The notes under the pieces were generated by a model, which saw nothing but the letters and a program-made list of their open reading frames with translations, did no database searches and was not told where the DNA came from. DNA of 64,000 bases from Eudorina sp. 2006-703-Eu-15 (taxonomy: Eukaryota; Chlorophyta; Chlorophyceae; Chlamydomonadales; Volvocaceae): the NCBI GenBank assembly GCA_003117195.1, contig BDSI01000008.1, positions 1,455,570 to 1,519,569 on the forward strand, given 5' to 3'. The position numbers and the translations under genes were made by a program. Shown one piece after another: positions 12,383 to 25,634 of the stretch (positions are counted from its first letter, which is position 1; every line of letters starts with the position of its first letter).

Positions 12383-12485
12383 GTGCTTCGGCACAACTGT
12401 TAAAATTGGAAAAATACAGAGAAGATTAGCATGGCCCCCGCGCAGGGATGACACGCACAAATCGAGAAATGGTTCCAAATTTTTT
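12383..12485 (+). ncRNA. U6 snRNA, copy 3
   Basis: Identical to copy 1, T6 end. Confidence 0.97.
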
Positions 12486-13191
12486 CACTACACCACCGGC
12501 TGCGATCGAGCCCTGCAGTCAGCACACGCGTACAATTGCAGGTAACAAAACCAAACAGGGAAAGAGGCGCGTGCGTGCGGCGGAACCAACAGCTCCTTAT
12601 TAACGTGCACGTACGATTGTAGGGAGAGAGATGGAGCGGACCACGCGCACAGGACACAAGGGTTCGTATTTACACAGGCACTCGCTGGGAAACAGGAACG
12701 GGTAACGCGCATCAGGGCAAACGCCCAGAACAAGGTATTCGTTGGAAGCAAGCAAGACCATCACCCACAGAAAAACGGCACATGCAGGACGGACCGCACC
12801 GGACAGAACCAACGCCCGGAAGCCGTACACCATGACACCCCACACACGCAGGAAACCCACGTACGGATGCCGTTCACCGATACCGTCATGCCCTTGCATG
12901 CGAGCACGTCGCTTAGCTGGGCTGGGCTGGGCTGGAGGGATGAGGGAGCTCGTTGCCGGCCGCAAGCAGTCGTCAGTAGTCTGCTGCTCACCCCTGTGCG
13001 CGTGCGGTTGCTGCGTGCCTGCACCGCTTGACCATGTCCTCAACAGACGGTCACGTGCGCTGGCATCTTGCTGTGCAGTGTCGTACAGTTCCACATGCGG
13101 CCATGACATAAGGCCCGGTGCTAGCTGGCTGGGCTGGGGTGGAGCGTGGAGGTGTGGTTGGTTGGTGCGTTGGACTTTTTGACATCTCGGA

Positions 13192-13278
13192 GCGCCATTA
13201 GTCTAGTAGCAGGATACTCGCCTCCCACATGCAGTGTGGTGGTCGCGAGCGGCCCGGGTGCAAATCCCGGATGGCGCA
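13192..13278 (+). tRNA. tRNA-Gly(CCC)-like gene, copy 4
   Basis: Identical to copy 1. The downstream spacer is the first to carry the CTTG insertion near 13467 that later units share. Confidence 0.8.
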
Positions 13279-14260
13279 TTCCTGGCGTGAGTGTTAGCAA
13301 GTGCTGTATGGAGTAGTTGGTGATGCTCATGGCTTCGAACGCTGTTGCACGTGCGGACTGGAACGGTTATAGAGGCATGGCCAAGGCTCACAACGGGCCC
13401 CTGTGCGGCAGTCGGCGCGCTGTATCTGGTCCGCTAACACGGACATCCTAAAGTGTGCACCCTAGGCTTGCAACTGCGTGCACCGGGTTTGCTGCTGCCG
13501 TAAAGCTTGGATAAGAGGACATGTTTGGGATGGACAGAGCCGGGCAGTCTGCTGGAGCCCACCCAACGTTAGTTAATTGCCATGTTGTTATTATGACTAG
13601 GGATGTCGAGTGCGTATGTAGCAGCACACGGCGCGCCCTGCCTGCGCCTGCAGCCCTGCACTGCACTGCACTGCTGGTCAGATGCGCTCAGTGCGTGTAC
13701 ACAACTATCACCCTTTTCATGAGGTCGCCGGGTATTTGCTTGCTTCGCCGGCCAAGTGTTTCGCAGCGAGCATGTTCGGACGGAGGCAACGAAGAGGCTG
13801 TCGGATGCATGTCCGGTCGGTCGACATCCCAGGATCTCTCCTGCCCGGCCAACGAAGGCCAGCCTCAGCGAGCCTGCTGCCGACATTCGCCAACCGCTGC
13901 AGCCCTGCCGCCGGCTCCCACACCACTCGTGCGCAGCTGTACTATCTCCTTACATTTGATTGCTGCTACATCAGGGCAGGGTTGGGGTGGGTGAGAGGTA
14001 GGCCGACGGGCATACTACTCCGGGCTTATTAGCTGTGCCCTTTGCATGACACGAACTCTTGCCTTGCCTACCGGCGACGTAACACACATACACGCGCACG
14101 CGCACACGCACACGCACGCAAAGCGGGGGCAGCTTTGCAACTGCTGCCGTACGTCTTCGGAGCGCCACAGGTCGTCCGCCCGTCCGCAGTCTTTGCGCTG
14201 TTTGGTTCATCAGCGTACGGCGCGTTGGGGTATATATGTAATAATTTTGCCAAATTTTGC

Positions 14261-14363
14261 GTGCTTCGGCACAACTGTTAAAATTGGAAAAATACAGAGA
14301 AGATTAGCATGGCCCCCGCGCAGGGATGACACGCACAAATCGAGAAATGGTTCCAAATTTTTT
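14261..14363 (+). ncRNA. U6 snRNA, copy 4
   Basis: Identical to copy 1, T6 end. Confidence 0.97.
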
Positions 14364-15069
14364 CACTACACCACCGGCTGCGATCGAGCCCTGCAGTCAG
14401 CACACGCGTACAATTGCAGGTAACAAAACCAAACAGGGAAAGAGGCGCGTGCGTGCGGCGGAACCAACAGCTCCTTATTAACGTGCACGTACGATTGTAG
14501 GGAGAGAGATGGAGCGGACCACGCGCACAGGACACAAGGGTTCGTATTTACACAGGCACTCGCTGGGAAACAGGAACGGGTAACGCGCATCAGGGCAAAC
14601 GCCCAGAACAAGGTATTCGTTGGAAGCAAGCAAGACCATCACCCACAGAAAAACGGCACATGCAGGACGGACCGCACCGGACAGAACCAACGCCCGGAAG
14701 CCGTACACCATGACACCCCACACACGCAGGAAACCCACGTACGGATGCCGTTCACCGATACCGTCATGCCCTTGCATGCGAGCACGTCGCTTAGCTGGGC
14801 TGGGCTGGGCTGGAGGGATGAGGGAGCTCGTTGCCGGCCGCAAGCAGTCGTCAGTAGTCTGCTGCTCACCCCTGTGCGCGTGCGGTTGCTGCGTGCCTGC
14901 ACCGCTTGACCATGTCCTCAACAGACGGTCACGTGCGCTGGCATCTTGCTGTGCAGTGTCGTACAGTTCCACATGCGGCCATGACATAAGGCCCGGTGCT
15001 AGCTGGCTGGGCTGGGGTGGAGCGTGGAGGTGTGGTTGGTTGGTGCGTTGGACTTTTTGACATCTCGGA

Positions 15070-15156
15070 GCGCCATTAGTCTAGTAGCAGGATACTCGCC
15101 TCCCACATGCAGTGTGGTGGTCGCGAGCGGCCCGGGTGCAAATCCCGGATGGCGCA
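15070..15156 (+). tRNA. tRNA-Gly(CCC)-like gene, copy 5
   Basis: Identical to copy 1. The following spacer has the longest TGCAC tract of the array. Confidence 0.8.
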
Positions 15157-16139
15157 TTCCTGGCGTGAGTGTTAGCAAGTGCTGTATGGAGTAGTTGGTG
15201 ATGCTCATGGCTTCGAACGCTGTTGCACGTGCGGACTGGAACGGTTATAGAGGCATGGCCAAGGCTCACAACGGGCCCCTGTGGGGCAGCCGGCGCGCTG
15301 TATCTGGTCCGCTAACACGGACCTCCTAAAATGTGCACCCTAGGCAACTGCGAGCACCGGGTTTGCTGCTGCCGTAAAGCTTGGATAAGAGGACATGTTT
15401 GGGATGGACAGAGCCGGGCAGTCTGCTGGAGCCCACCCAACGTTAGTTGCCATGTTATTATGACTAGGGATGTCGAGTGCGTATGTCGCAGCACACGGCG
15501 CGCCCTGCCTGCGCCTGCAGCCCTGCACTGCACTGCACTGCACTGCACTGCACTGCTGGTCAGATGCGCTCAGTGCGTGTACACAACTATCACCCTTTTC
15601 ATGAGGTCGCCGGGTATTTGCTTGCTTCGCCGGTCAAGTGTTTCGCAGCGAGCATGTTCGGACGGAGGCAACGAAGAGGCTGTCGGATGCATGTCCGGTC
15701 GGTCGACATCCCCAGGATCTCTCCTGCCCGGCCAAGGCCAGCCTCAGCGAGCCTGCTGCCGACATTCGCCAACCACTGCAGCCCTGCCGCCGGCTCCCAC
15801 ACCACTCGTGCGCAGCTGTACTATCTCCTTACATTTGATTGCTGCTACATCAGGGCTGGGTTGGGGTGGGTGAGAGGTAGGCCGACGGGCATACTACTCC
15901 GGGCTTATTAACTGTGCCCTTTGCATGACACGAACTCCTGCCTTGCCTACCGGCGACGTAACACACATACACGCGCACGCGCACACGCACACGCACGCAA
16001 AGCGGGGGCAGCTTTGCAACTGCTGCCGTACGTCTTCGGAGCGCCACAGGTCGTCCGCCCGTCCGCAGTCTTTGCGCTGTTTGGTTCATCAGCGTACGGC
16101 GCGTTGGGGTATATATGTAATAATTTTGCCAAATTTTGC

Positions 16140-16242
16140 GTGCTTCGGCACAACTGTTAAAATTGGAAAAATACAGAGAAGATTAGCATGGCCCCCGCGC
16201 AGGGATGACACGCACAAATCGAGAAATGGTTCCAAATTTTTT
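16140..16242 (+). ncRNA. U6 snRNA, copy 5
   Basis: Identical to copy 1; last copy with the CACTAC flank after T6. Confidence 0.97.
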
Positions 16243-16959
16243 CACTACACCACCGGCTGCGATCGAGCCCTGCAGTCAGCACACGCGTACAATTGCAGGT
16301 AACAAAACCAAACAGGGAAAGAGGCGCGTGCGTGCGGCGGAACCAACAGCTCCTTATTAACGTGCACGTACGATTGTAGGGAGAGAGATGGAGCGGACCA
16401 CGCGCACAGGACACAAGGGTTCGTATTTACACAGGCACTCGCTGGGAAACAGGAACGGGTAACGCGCATCAGGGCAAACGCCCAGAACAAGGTATTCGTT
16501 GGAAGCAAGCAAGACCATCACCCACAGAAAAACGGCACATGCAGGACGGACCGCACCGGACAGAACCAACGCCCGGAAGCCGTACACCATGACACCCCAC
16601 ACACGCAGGAAACCCACGTACGGATGCCGTTCACCGATACCGTCATGCCCTTGCATGCGAGCACGTCGCTTGGCTGGGCTGGGCTGGGCTGGAGGGAGGG
16701 ATGAGGGAGCTCGTTGCCGGCCGCAAGCAGTCGTCAGTAGTCTGCTGCTCACCCCTGTGCGCGTGCGGTTGCTGCGTGCCTGCACCGCTTGATGACCATG
16801 TCCCCAACAGACGGTCACGTGCGCTGTCATCTTGCTGTGCAGTGTCGTACAGTTCCACATGCGGCCATGACATATATAAGGCACGGTGCTGGCTGGCTGG
16901 GCTGGGGTGGAGCGTGGAGGTGTGTTTGGTTGGTGCGTTAGAATTCTGGACATCTCGGA

Positions 16960-17046
16960 GCGCCATTAGTCTAGTAGCAGGATACTCGCCTCCCACATGC
17001 AGTGTGGTGGTCGCGAGCGGCCCGGGTGCAAATCCCGGATGGCGCA
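16960..17046 (+). tRNA. tRNA-Gly(CCC)-like gene, copy 6
   Basis: Body identical to copy 1. The 5' flank differs from other units (GAATTCTGGACATC instead of GACTTTTTGACATC). Confidence 0.8.
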
Positions 17047-18015
17047 TTCCTGGCGTGAGTGTTAGCAAGTGCTGTATGGAGTAGTTGGTGATGCTCATGG
17101 CTTCGAATGCTGTTGCACGTGCGGACTGGAACGGTTATAGAGGCATGGCCAAGGCTCACAACGGGCCCCTGTGCGGCAGTCGGCGCGCTGTATCTGGTCC
17201 GCTAACACGGACATCCTAAAATGTGCACCCTAGGCAACTGCGAGCACCGGGTTTGCTGCTGCCGTAAAGCTTGGATAAGAGGACATGTTTGGGATGGACA
17301 GAGCCGGGCAGTCTGCTGGAGCCCACCCAACGTTAGTTAATTGCCATGTTGTTATTATGACTAGGGATGTCGAGTGCGTATGTAGCAGCACACGGCGCGC
17401 CCTGCCTGCGCCTGCAGCCCTGCACTGCACTGCACTGCTGGTCAGATGCGCTCAGTGCGTGTACACAACTATCACCCTTTTCATGAGGTCGCCGGGTATT
17501 TGCTTGCTTCGCCGGCCAAGTGTTTCGCAGCGAGCATGTTCGGACGGAGGCAACGAAGAGGCTGTCGGATGCATGTCCGGTCGGTCGACATCCCCAGGAT
17601 CTCTCCTGCCCGGCCAACGAAGGCCAGCCTCAGCGAGCCTGCTGCCGACATTCGCCAACCGCTGCAGCCCTGCCGCCGGCTCCCACACCACTCGTGCGCA
17701 GCTGTACTATCTCCTTACATTTGATTATTGCTACATATCAGGGCTGGGTTGCGGTGGGTGAGAGGTAGGCCGACGGGCATACTCCGGGCTTAGCTGTGCC
17801 CTTTGCATGACACGAACTCTTGCCTTGCCTACCGGCGACGTAACACACATACACGCGCACGCGCACACGCACGCAAAGCGGGGTCAGCTTTGCATCTGCT
17901 GCCGTACGTCTTCGGAGCGCCACAGGTCGTCCGCCCGTCCGCAGTCTTTGCGCTGTTTGGTTCATCAGCGTACGGCGCGTTGGGGTATATATGTAATAAT
18001 TTTGCCAAATTTTGC

Positions 18016-18119
18016 GTGCTTCGGCACAACTGTTAAAATTGGAAAAATACAGAGAAGATTAGCATGGCCCCCGCGCAGGGATGACACGCACAAATCGAGA
18101 AATGGTTCCAAATTTTTTT
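18016..18119 (+). ncRNA. U6 snRNA, copy 6
   Basis: Body as copy 1; T7 end followed by CTCTAC, the form found in copies 6-14. Confidence 0.97.
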
Positions 18120-18824
18120 CTCTACACCACCGGCTGCGATCGAGCCCTGCAGTCAGCACACGCGTACAATTGCAGGTAACAAAACCAAACAGGGAAAGAG
18201 GCGCGTGCGTGCGGCGGAACCAACAGCTCCTTATTAACGTGGACGTACGATTGTAGGGAGAGAGATGGAGCGGACCACGCGCACAGGACACAAGGGTTCG
18301 TATTTACACAGGCACTCGCTGGGAAACAGGAACGGGTAACGCGCATCAGAGCAAACGCCCAGAACAAGGTATTCGTTGGAAGCAAGCAAGACCATCACCC
18401 ACAGAAAAACCGCACATGCAGGACGGACCGCACCGGACAGAACCAACGCCCGGAAGCCGTACACCATGACACCCCACACACGCAGGCAACCCACGTACGG
18501 ATGCCGTTCACCGATACCGTCATGCCCTTGCATGCGAGCACGTCGCTTGGCTTGGCTGGGCTGGGCTGGAGGGATGAGGCAGCTCGTTGCCGGCCGCAAG
18601 CAGTCGTCAGTAGTCTGCTGCTCACCCCTGTGCGCGTGCGGTTGCTGCGTGCCTGCACCGCTTGACCATGTCCCCAACAGACGGTCACGTGCGCTGGCAT
18701 CTTGCTGTGCAGTGTCGTACAGTTCCACATGCGGCCATGACATAAGGCCCGGTGCTAGCTGGCTGGGCTGGGGTGGAGCGTGGAGGTGTGGTTGGTTGGT
18801 GCGTTGGCCTTTGAACATCTCGGA

Positions 18825-18911
18825 GCGCCATTAGTCTAGTAGCAGGATACTCGCCTCCCACACGCAGTGTGGTGGTCGCGAGCGGCCCGGGTGCAAATCC
18901 CGGATGGCGCA
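18825..18911 (+). tRNA. tRNA-Gly(CCC)-like gene, copy 7
   Basis: Exons as copy 1. The intron starts CACGCAG instead of CATGCAG, a T-to-C change shared by copies 7-13 and 15. Confidence 0.8.
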
Positions 18912-19894
18912 TTCCTGGCGTGAGTGTTAGCAAGTGCTGTATGGAGTAGTTGGTGATGCTCATGAATGCTCATGGCTTCGAACGCTGTTGCACGTGCGGA
19001 CTGGAATGGTTATAGAGGCATGGCCAAGGCTCACAACGGGCCCCTGTGCGGCAGCCGGCGCGCTGTATCTGGTCCGCTAACACGGACATCCTAAAGTGTG
19101 CACCCTAGGCTTGCAACTGCGTGCACCGGGTTTGCTGCTGCCGTAAAGCTTGGATAAGAGGACATGTTTGGGATGGACAGAGCCGGGCAGTCTGCTGGAG
19201 CCCACCCAACGTTAGTTAATTGCCATGTTGTTATTATGACTAGGGATGTCGAGTGCGTATGTAGCAGCACACGGCGCGCCCTGCCTGCGCCTGCAGCCCT
19301 GCACTGCACTGCACTGCTGGTCAGATGCGCTCAGTGCGTGTACACAACTATCACCCTTTTCATGAGGTCGCCGGGTATTTGCTTGCTTCGCCGGCCAAGT
19401 GTTTCGCAGCGAGCATGTTCGGACGGAGGCAACGAAGAGGCTGTCGGATGCATGTCCGGTCGGTCGACATCCCCAGGATCTCTCCTGCCCGGCCAACGAA
19501 GGCCAGCCTCAGCGAGCCTGCTGCCGACATTCGCCAACCGCTGCAGCCCTGCCGCCGGCTCCCACACCACTCGTGCGCAGCTGTACTATCTCCTTACATT
19601 TGATTATTGCTACATATCAGGGCTGGGTTGCGGTGGGTGAGAGGTAGGCCGACGGGCATACTCCGGGCTTAGCTGTGCCCTTTGCATGACACGAACTCTT
19701 GCCTTGCCTACCGGCGACGGAACACACATACACGCGCACGCGCACACGCACGCAAAGCGGGGTCAGCTTTGCATCTGCTGCCGTACGTCTTCGGAGCGCC
19801 ACAGGTCGTCCGCCCGTCCGCAGTCTTTGCGCTGTTTGGTTCATCAGCGTACGACGCGTTGGGGTATATATGTAATAATTTTGCCAAATTTTGC

Positions 19895-19997
19895 GTGCTT
19901 CGGCACAACTGTTAAAATTGGAAAAATACAGAGAAGATTAGCATGGCCCCCGCGCAGGGATGACACGCACAAATCGAGAAATGGTTCCAAATTTTTT
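19895..19997 (+). ncRNA. U6 snRNA, copy 7
   Basis: Body as copy 1, T6 end then CTCTAC. Confidence 0.97.
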
Positions 19998-20702
19998 CTC
20001 TACACCACCGGCTGCGATCGAGCCCTGCAGTCAGCACACGCGTACAATTGCAGGTAACAAAACCAAACAGGGAAAGAGGCGCGTGCGTGCGGCGGAACCA
20101 ACAGCTCCTTATTAACGTGGACGTACGATTGTAGGGAGAGAGATGGAGCGGACCACGCGCACAGGACACAAGGGTTCGTATTTACACAGGCACTCGCTGG
20201 GAAACAGGAACGGGTAACGCGCATCAGGGCAAACGCCCAGAACAAGGTATTCGTTGGAAGCAAGCAAGACCATCACCCACAGAAAAACCGCACATGCAGG
20301 ACGGACCGCACCGGACAGAACCAACGCCCGGAAGCCGTACACCATGACACCCCACACACGCAGGCAACCCACGTACGGATGCCGTTCACCGATACCGTCA
20401 TGCCCTTGCATGCGAGCACGTCGCTTGGCTTGGCTGGGCTGGGCTGGAGGGATGAGGCAGCTCGTTGCCGGCCGCAAGCAGTCGTCAGTAGTCTGCTGCT
20501 CACCCCTGTGCGCGTGCGGTTGCTGCGTGCCTGCACCGCTTGACCATGTCCTCAACAGACGGTCACGTGCGCTGGCATCTTGCTGTGCAGTGTCGTACAG
20601 TTCCACATGCGGCCATGACATAAGGCCCGGTGCTAGCTGGCTGGGCTGGGGTGGAGCGTGGAGGTGTGGTTGGTTGGTGCGTTGGCCTTTGGACATCTCG
20701 GA

Positions 20703-20789
20703 GCGCCATTAGTCTAGTAGCAGGATACTCGCCTCCCACACGCAGTGTGGTGGTCGCGAGCGGCCCGGGTGCAAATCCCGGATGGCGCA
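20703..20789 (+). tRNA. tRNA-Gly(CCC)-like gene, copy 8
   Basis: Same as copy 7. Confidence 0.8.
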
Positions 20790-21772
20790 TTCCTGGCGTG
20801 AGTGTTAGCAAGTGCTGTATGGAGTAGTTGGTGATGCTCATGAATGCTCATGGCTTCGAACGCTGTTGCACGTGCGGACTGGAATGGTTATAGAGGCATG
20901 GCCAAGGCTCACAACGGGCCCCTGTGCGGCAGCCGGCGCACTGTATCTGGTCCGCTAACACGGACATCCTAAAGTGTGCACCCTAGGCTTGCAACTGCGT
21001 GCACCGGGTTTGCTGCTGCCGTAAAGCTTGGATAAGAGGACATGTTTGGGATGGACAGAGCCGGGCAGTCTGCTGGAGCCCACCCAACGTTAGTTAATTG
21101 CCATGTTGTTATTATGACTAGGGATGTCGAGTGCGTATGTAGCAGCACACGGCGCGCCCTGCCTGCGCCTGCAGCCCTGCACTGCACTGCACTGCTGGTC
21201 AGATGCGCTCAGTGCGTGTACACAACTATCACCCTTTTCATGAGGTCGCCGGGTATTTGCTTGCTTCGCCGGCCAAGTGTTTCGCAGCGAGCATGTTCGG
21301 ACGGAGGCAACGAAGAGGCTGTCGGATGCATGTCCGGTCGGTCGACATCCCCAGGATCTCTCCTGCCCGGCCAACGAAGGCCAGCCTCAGCGAGCCTGCT
21401 GCCGACATTCGCCAACCGCTGCAGCCCTGCCGCCGGCTCCCACACCACTCGTGCGCAGCTGTACTATCTCCTTACATTTGATTATTGCTACATATCAGGG
21501 CTGGGTTGCGGTGGGTGAGAGGTAGGCCGACGGGCATACTCCGGGCTTAGCTGTGCCCTTTGCATGACACGAACTCTTGCCTTGCCTACCGGCGACGGAA
21601 CACACATACACGCGCACGCGCACACGCACGCAAAGCGGGGTCAGCTTTGCATCTGCTGCCGTACGTCTTCGGAGCGCCACAGGTCGTCCGCCCGTCCGCA
21701 GTCTTTGCGCTGTTTGGTTCATCAGCGTACGACGCGTTGGGGTATATATGTAATAATTTTGCCAAATTTTGC

Positions 21773-21876
21773 GTGCTTCGGCACAACTGTTAAAATTGGA
21801 AAAATACAGAGAAGATTAGCATGGCCCCCGCGCAGGGATGACACGCACAAATCGAGAAATGGTTCCAAATTGTTTT
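21773..21876 (+). ncRNA. U6 snRNA, copy 8 (interrupted terminator)
   Basis: Body as copy 1, but the 3' tract reads AAATTGTTTT. The T run is broken by a G, leaving four T. Termination may be weaker or one or two bases later. Confidence 0.95.
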
Positions 21877-22581
21877 CTCTACACCACCGGCTGCGATCGA
21901 GCCCTGCAGTCAGCACACGCGTACAATTGCAGGTAACAAAACCAAACAGGGAAAGAGGCGCGTGCGTGCGGCGGAACCAACAGCTCCTTATTAACGTGGA
22001 CGTACGATTGTAGGGAGAGAGATGGAGCGGACCACGCGCACAGGACACAAGGGTTCGTATTTACACAGGCACTCGCTGGGAAACAGGAACGGGTAACGCG
22101 CATCAGAGCAAACGCCCAGAACAAGGTATTCGTTGGAAGCAAGCAAGACCATCACCCACAGAAAAACCGCACATGCAGGACGGACCGCACCGGACAGAAC
22201 CAACGCCCGGAAGCCGTACACCATGACACCCCACACACGCAGGCAACCCACGTACGGATGCCGTTCACCGATACCGTCATGCCCTTGCATGCGAGCACGT
22301 CGCTTGGCTTGGCTGGGCTGGGCTGGAGGGATGAGGCAGCTCGTTGCCGGCCGCAAGCAGTCGTCAGTAGTCTGCTGCTCACCCCTGTGCGCGTGCGGTT
22401 GCTGCGTGCCTGCACCGCTTGACCATGTCCCCAACAGACGGTCACGTGCGCTGGCATCTTGCTGTGCAGTGTCGTACAGTTCCACATGCGGCCATGACAT
22501 AAGGCCCGGTGCTAGCTGGCTGGGCTGGGGTGGAGCGTGGAGGTGTGGTTGGTTGGTGCGTTGGCCTTTGAACATCTCGGA

Positions 22582-22668
22582 GCGCCATTAGTCTAGTAGC
22601 AGGATACTCGCCTCCCACACGCAGTGTGGTGGTCGCGAGCGGCCCGGGTGCAAATCCCGGATGGCGCA
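22582..22668 (+). tRNA. tRNA-Gly(CCC)-like gene, copy 9
   Basis: Same as copy 7; its 5' flank (TTTGAACATC) matches copy 7 and not copies 8, 10 and 11. Confidence 0.8.
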
Positions 22669-23651
22669 TTCCTGGCGTGAGTGTTAGCAAGTGCTGTATG
22701 GAGTAGTTGGTGATGCTCATGAATGCTCATGGCTTCGAACGCTGTTGCACGTGCGGACTGGAATGGTTATAGAGGCATGGCCAAGGCTCACAACGGGCCC
22801 CTGTGCGGCAGCCGGCGCGCTGTATCTGGTCCGCTAACACGGACATCCTAAAGTGTGCACCCTAGGCTTGCAACTGCGTGCACCGGGTTTGCTGCTGCCG
22901 TAAAGCTTGGATAAGAGGACATGTTTGGGATGGACAGAGCCGGGCAGTCTGCTGGAGCCCACCCAACGTTAGTTAATTGCCATGTTGTTATTATGACTAG
23001 GGATGTCGAGTGCGTATGTAGCAGCACACGGCGCGCCCTGCCTGCGCCTGCAGCCCTGCACTGCACTGCACTGCTGGTCAGATGCGCTCAGTGCGTGTAC
23101 ACAACTATCACCCTTTTCATGAGGTCGCCGGGTATTTGCTTGCTTCGCCGGCCAAGTGTTTCGCAGCGAGCATGTTCGGACGGAGGCAACGAAGAGGCTG
23201 TCGGATGCATGTCCGGTCGGTCGACATCCCCAGGATCTCTCCTGCCCGGCCAACGAAGGCCAGCCTCAGCGAGCCTGCTGCCGACATTCGCCAACCGCTG
23301 CAGCCCTGCCGCCGGCTCCCACACCACTCGTGCGCAGCTGTACTATCTCCTTACATTTGATTATTGCTACATATCAGGGCTGGGTTGCGGTGGGTGAGAG
23401 GTAGGCCGACGGGCATACTCCGGGCTTAGCTGTGCCCTTTGCATGACACGAACTCTTGCCTTGCCTACCGGCGACGGAACACACATACACGCGCACGCGC
23501 ACACGCACGCAAAGCGGGGTCAGCTTTGCATCTGCTGCCGTACGTCTTCGGAGCGCCACAGGTCGTCCGCCCGTCCGCAGTCTTTGCGCTGTTTGGTTCA
23601 TCAGCGTACGACGCGTTGGGGTATATATGTAATAATTTTGCCAAATTTTGC

Positions 23652-23755
23652 GTGCTTCGGCACAACTGTTAAAATTGGAAAAATACAGAGAAGATTAGCA
23701 TGGCCCCCGCGCAGGGATGACACGCACAAATCGAGAAATGGTTCCAAATTTTTTT
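23652..23755 (+). ncRNA. U6 snRNA, copy 9
   Basis: Body as copy 1, T7 end. Confidence 0.97.
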
Positions 23756-24460
23756 CTCTACACCACCGGCTGCGATCGAGCCCTGCAGTCAGCACACGCG
23801 TACAATTGCAGGTAACAAAACCAAACAGGGAAAGAGGCGCGTGCGTGCGGCGGAACCAACAGCTCCTTATTAACGTGGACGTACGATTGTAGGGAGAGAG
23901 ATGGAGCGGACCACGCGCACAGGACACAAGGGTTCGTATTTACACAGGCACTCGCTGGGAAACAGGAACGGGTAACGCGCATCAGGGCAAACGCCCAGAA
24001 CAAGGTATTCGTTGGAAGCAAGCAAGACCATCACCCACAGAAAAACCGCACATGCAGGACGGACCGCACCGGACAGAACCAACGCCCGGAAGCCGTACAC
24101 CATGACACCCCACACACGCAGGCAACCCACGTACGGATGCCGTTCACCGATACCGTCATGCCCTTGCATGCGAGCACGTCGCTTGGCTTGGCTGGGCTGG
24201 GCTGGAGGGATGAGGCAGCTCGTTGCCGGCCGCAAGCAGTCGTCAGTAGTCTGCTGCTCACCCCTGTGCGCGTGCGGTTGCTGCGTGCCTGCACCGCTTG
24301 ACCATGTCCTCAACAGACGGTCACGTGCGCTGGCATCTTGCTGTGCAGTGTCGTACAGTTCCACATGCGGCCATGACATAAGGCCCGGTGCTAGCTGGCT
24401 GGGCTGGGGTGGAGCGTGGAGGTGTGGTTGGTTGGTGCGTTGGCCTTTGGACATCTCGGA

Positions 24461-24547
24461 GCGCCATTAGTCTAGTAGCAGGATACTCGCCTCCCACACG
24501 CAGTGTGGTGGTCGCGAGCGGCCCGGGTGCAAATCCCGGATGGCGCA
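24461..24547 (+). tRNA. tRNA-Gly(CCC)-like gene, copy 10
   Basis: Same as copy 8, including the TTTGGACATC flank. Confidence 0.8.
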
Positions 24548-25530
24548 TTCCTGGCGTGAGTGTTAGCAAGTGCTGTATGGAGTAGTTGGTGATGCTCATG
24601 AATGCTCATGGCTTCGAACGCTGTTGCACGTGCGGACTGGAATGGTTATAGAGGCATGGCCAAGGCTCACAACGGGCCCCTGTGCGGCAGCCGGCGCGCT
24701 GTATCTGGTCCGCTAACACGGACATCCTAAAGTGTGCACCCTAGGCTTGCAACTGCGTGCACCGGGTTTGCTGCTGCCGTAAAGCTTGGATAAGAGGACA
24801 TGTTTGGGATGGACAGAGCCGGGCAGTCTGCTGGAGCCCACCCAACGTTAGTTAATTGCCATGTTGTTATTATGACTAGGGATGTCGAGTGCGTATGTAG
24901 CAGCACACGGCGCGCCCTGCCTGCGCCTGCAGCCCTGCACTGCACTGCACTGCTGGTCAGATGCGCTCAGTGCGTGTACACAACTATCACCCTTTTCATG
25001 AGGTCGCCGGGTATTTGCTTGCTTCGCCGGCCAAGTGTTTCGCAGCGAGCATGTTCGGACGGAGGCAACGAAGAGGCTGTCGGATGCATGTCCGGTCGGT
25101 CGACATCCCCAGGATCTCTCCTGCCCGGCCAACGAAGGCCAGCCTCAGCGAGCCTGCTGCCGACATTCGCCAACCGCTGCAGCCCTGCCGCCGGCTCCCA
25201 CACCACTCGTGCGCAGCTGTACTATCTCCTTACATTTGATTATTGCTACATATCAGGGCTGGGTTGCGGTGGGTGAGAGGTAGGCCGACGGGCATACTCC
25301 GGGCTTAGCTGTGCCCTTTGCATGACACGAACTCTTGCCTTGCCTACCGGCGACGGAACACACATACACGCGCACGCGCACACGCACGCAAAGCGGGGTC
25401 AGCTTTGCATCTGCTGCCGTACGTCTTCGGAGCGCCACAGGTCGTCCGCCCGTCCGCAGTCTTTGCGCTGTTTGGTTCATCAGCGTACGACGCGTTGGGG
25501 TATATATGTAATAATTTTGCCAAATTTTGC

Positions 25531-25634
25531 GTGCTTCGGCACAACTGTTAAAATTGGAAAAATACAGAGAAGATTAGCATGGCCCCCGCGCAGGGATGAC
25601 ACGCACAAATCGAGAAATGGTTCCAAATTTTTTT
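25531..25634 (+). ncRNA. U6 snRNA, copy 10
   Basis: Body as copy 1, T7 end. Confidence 0.97.
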
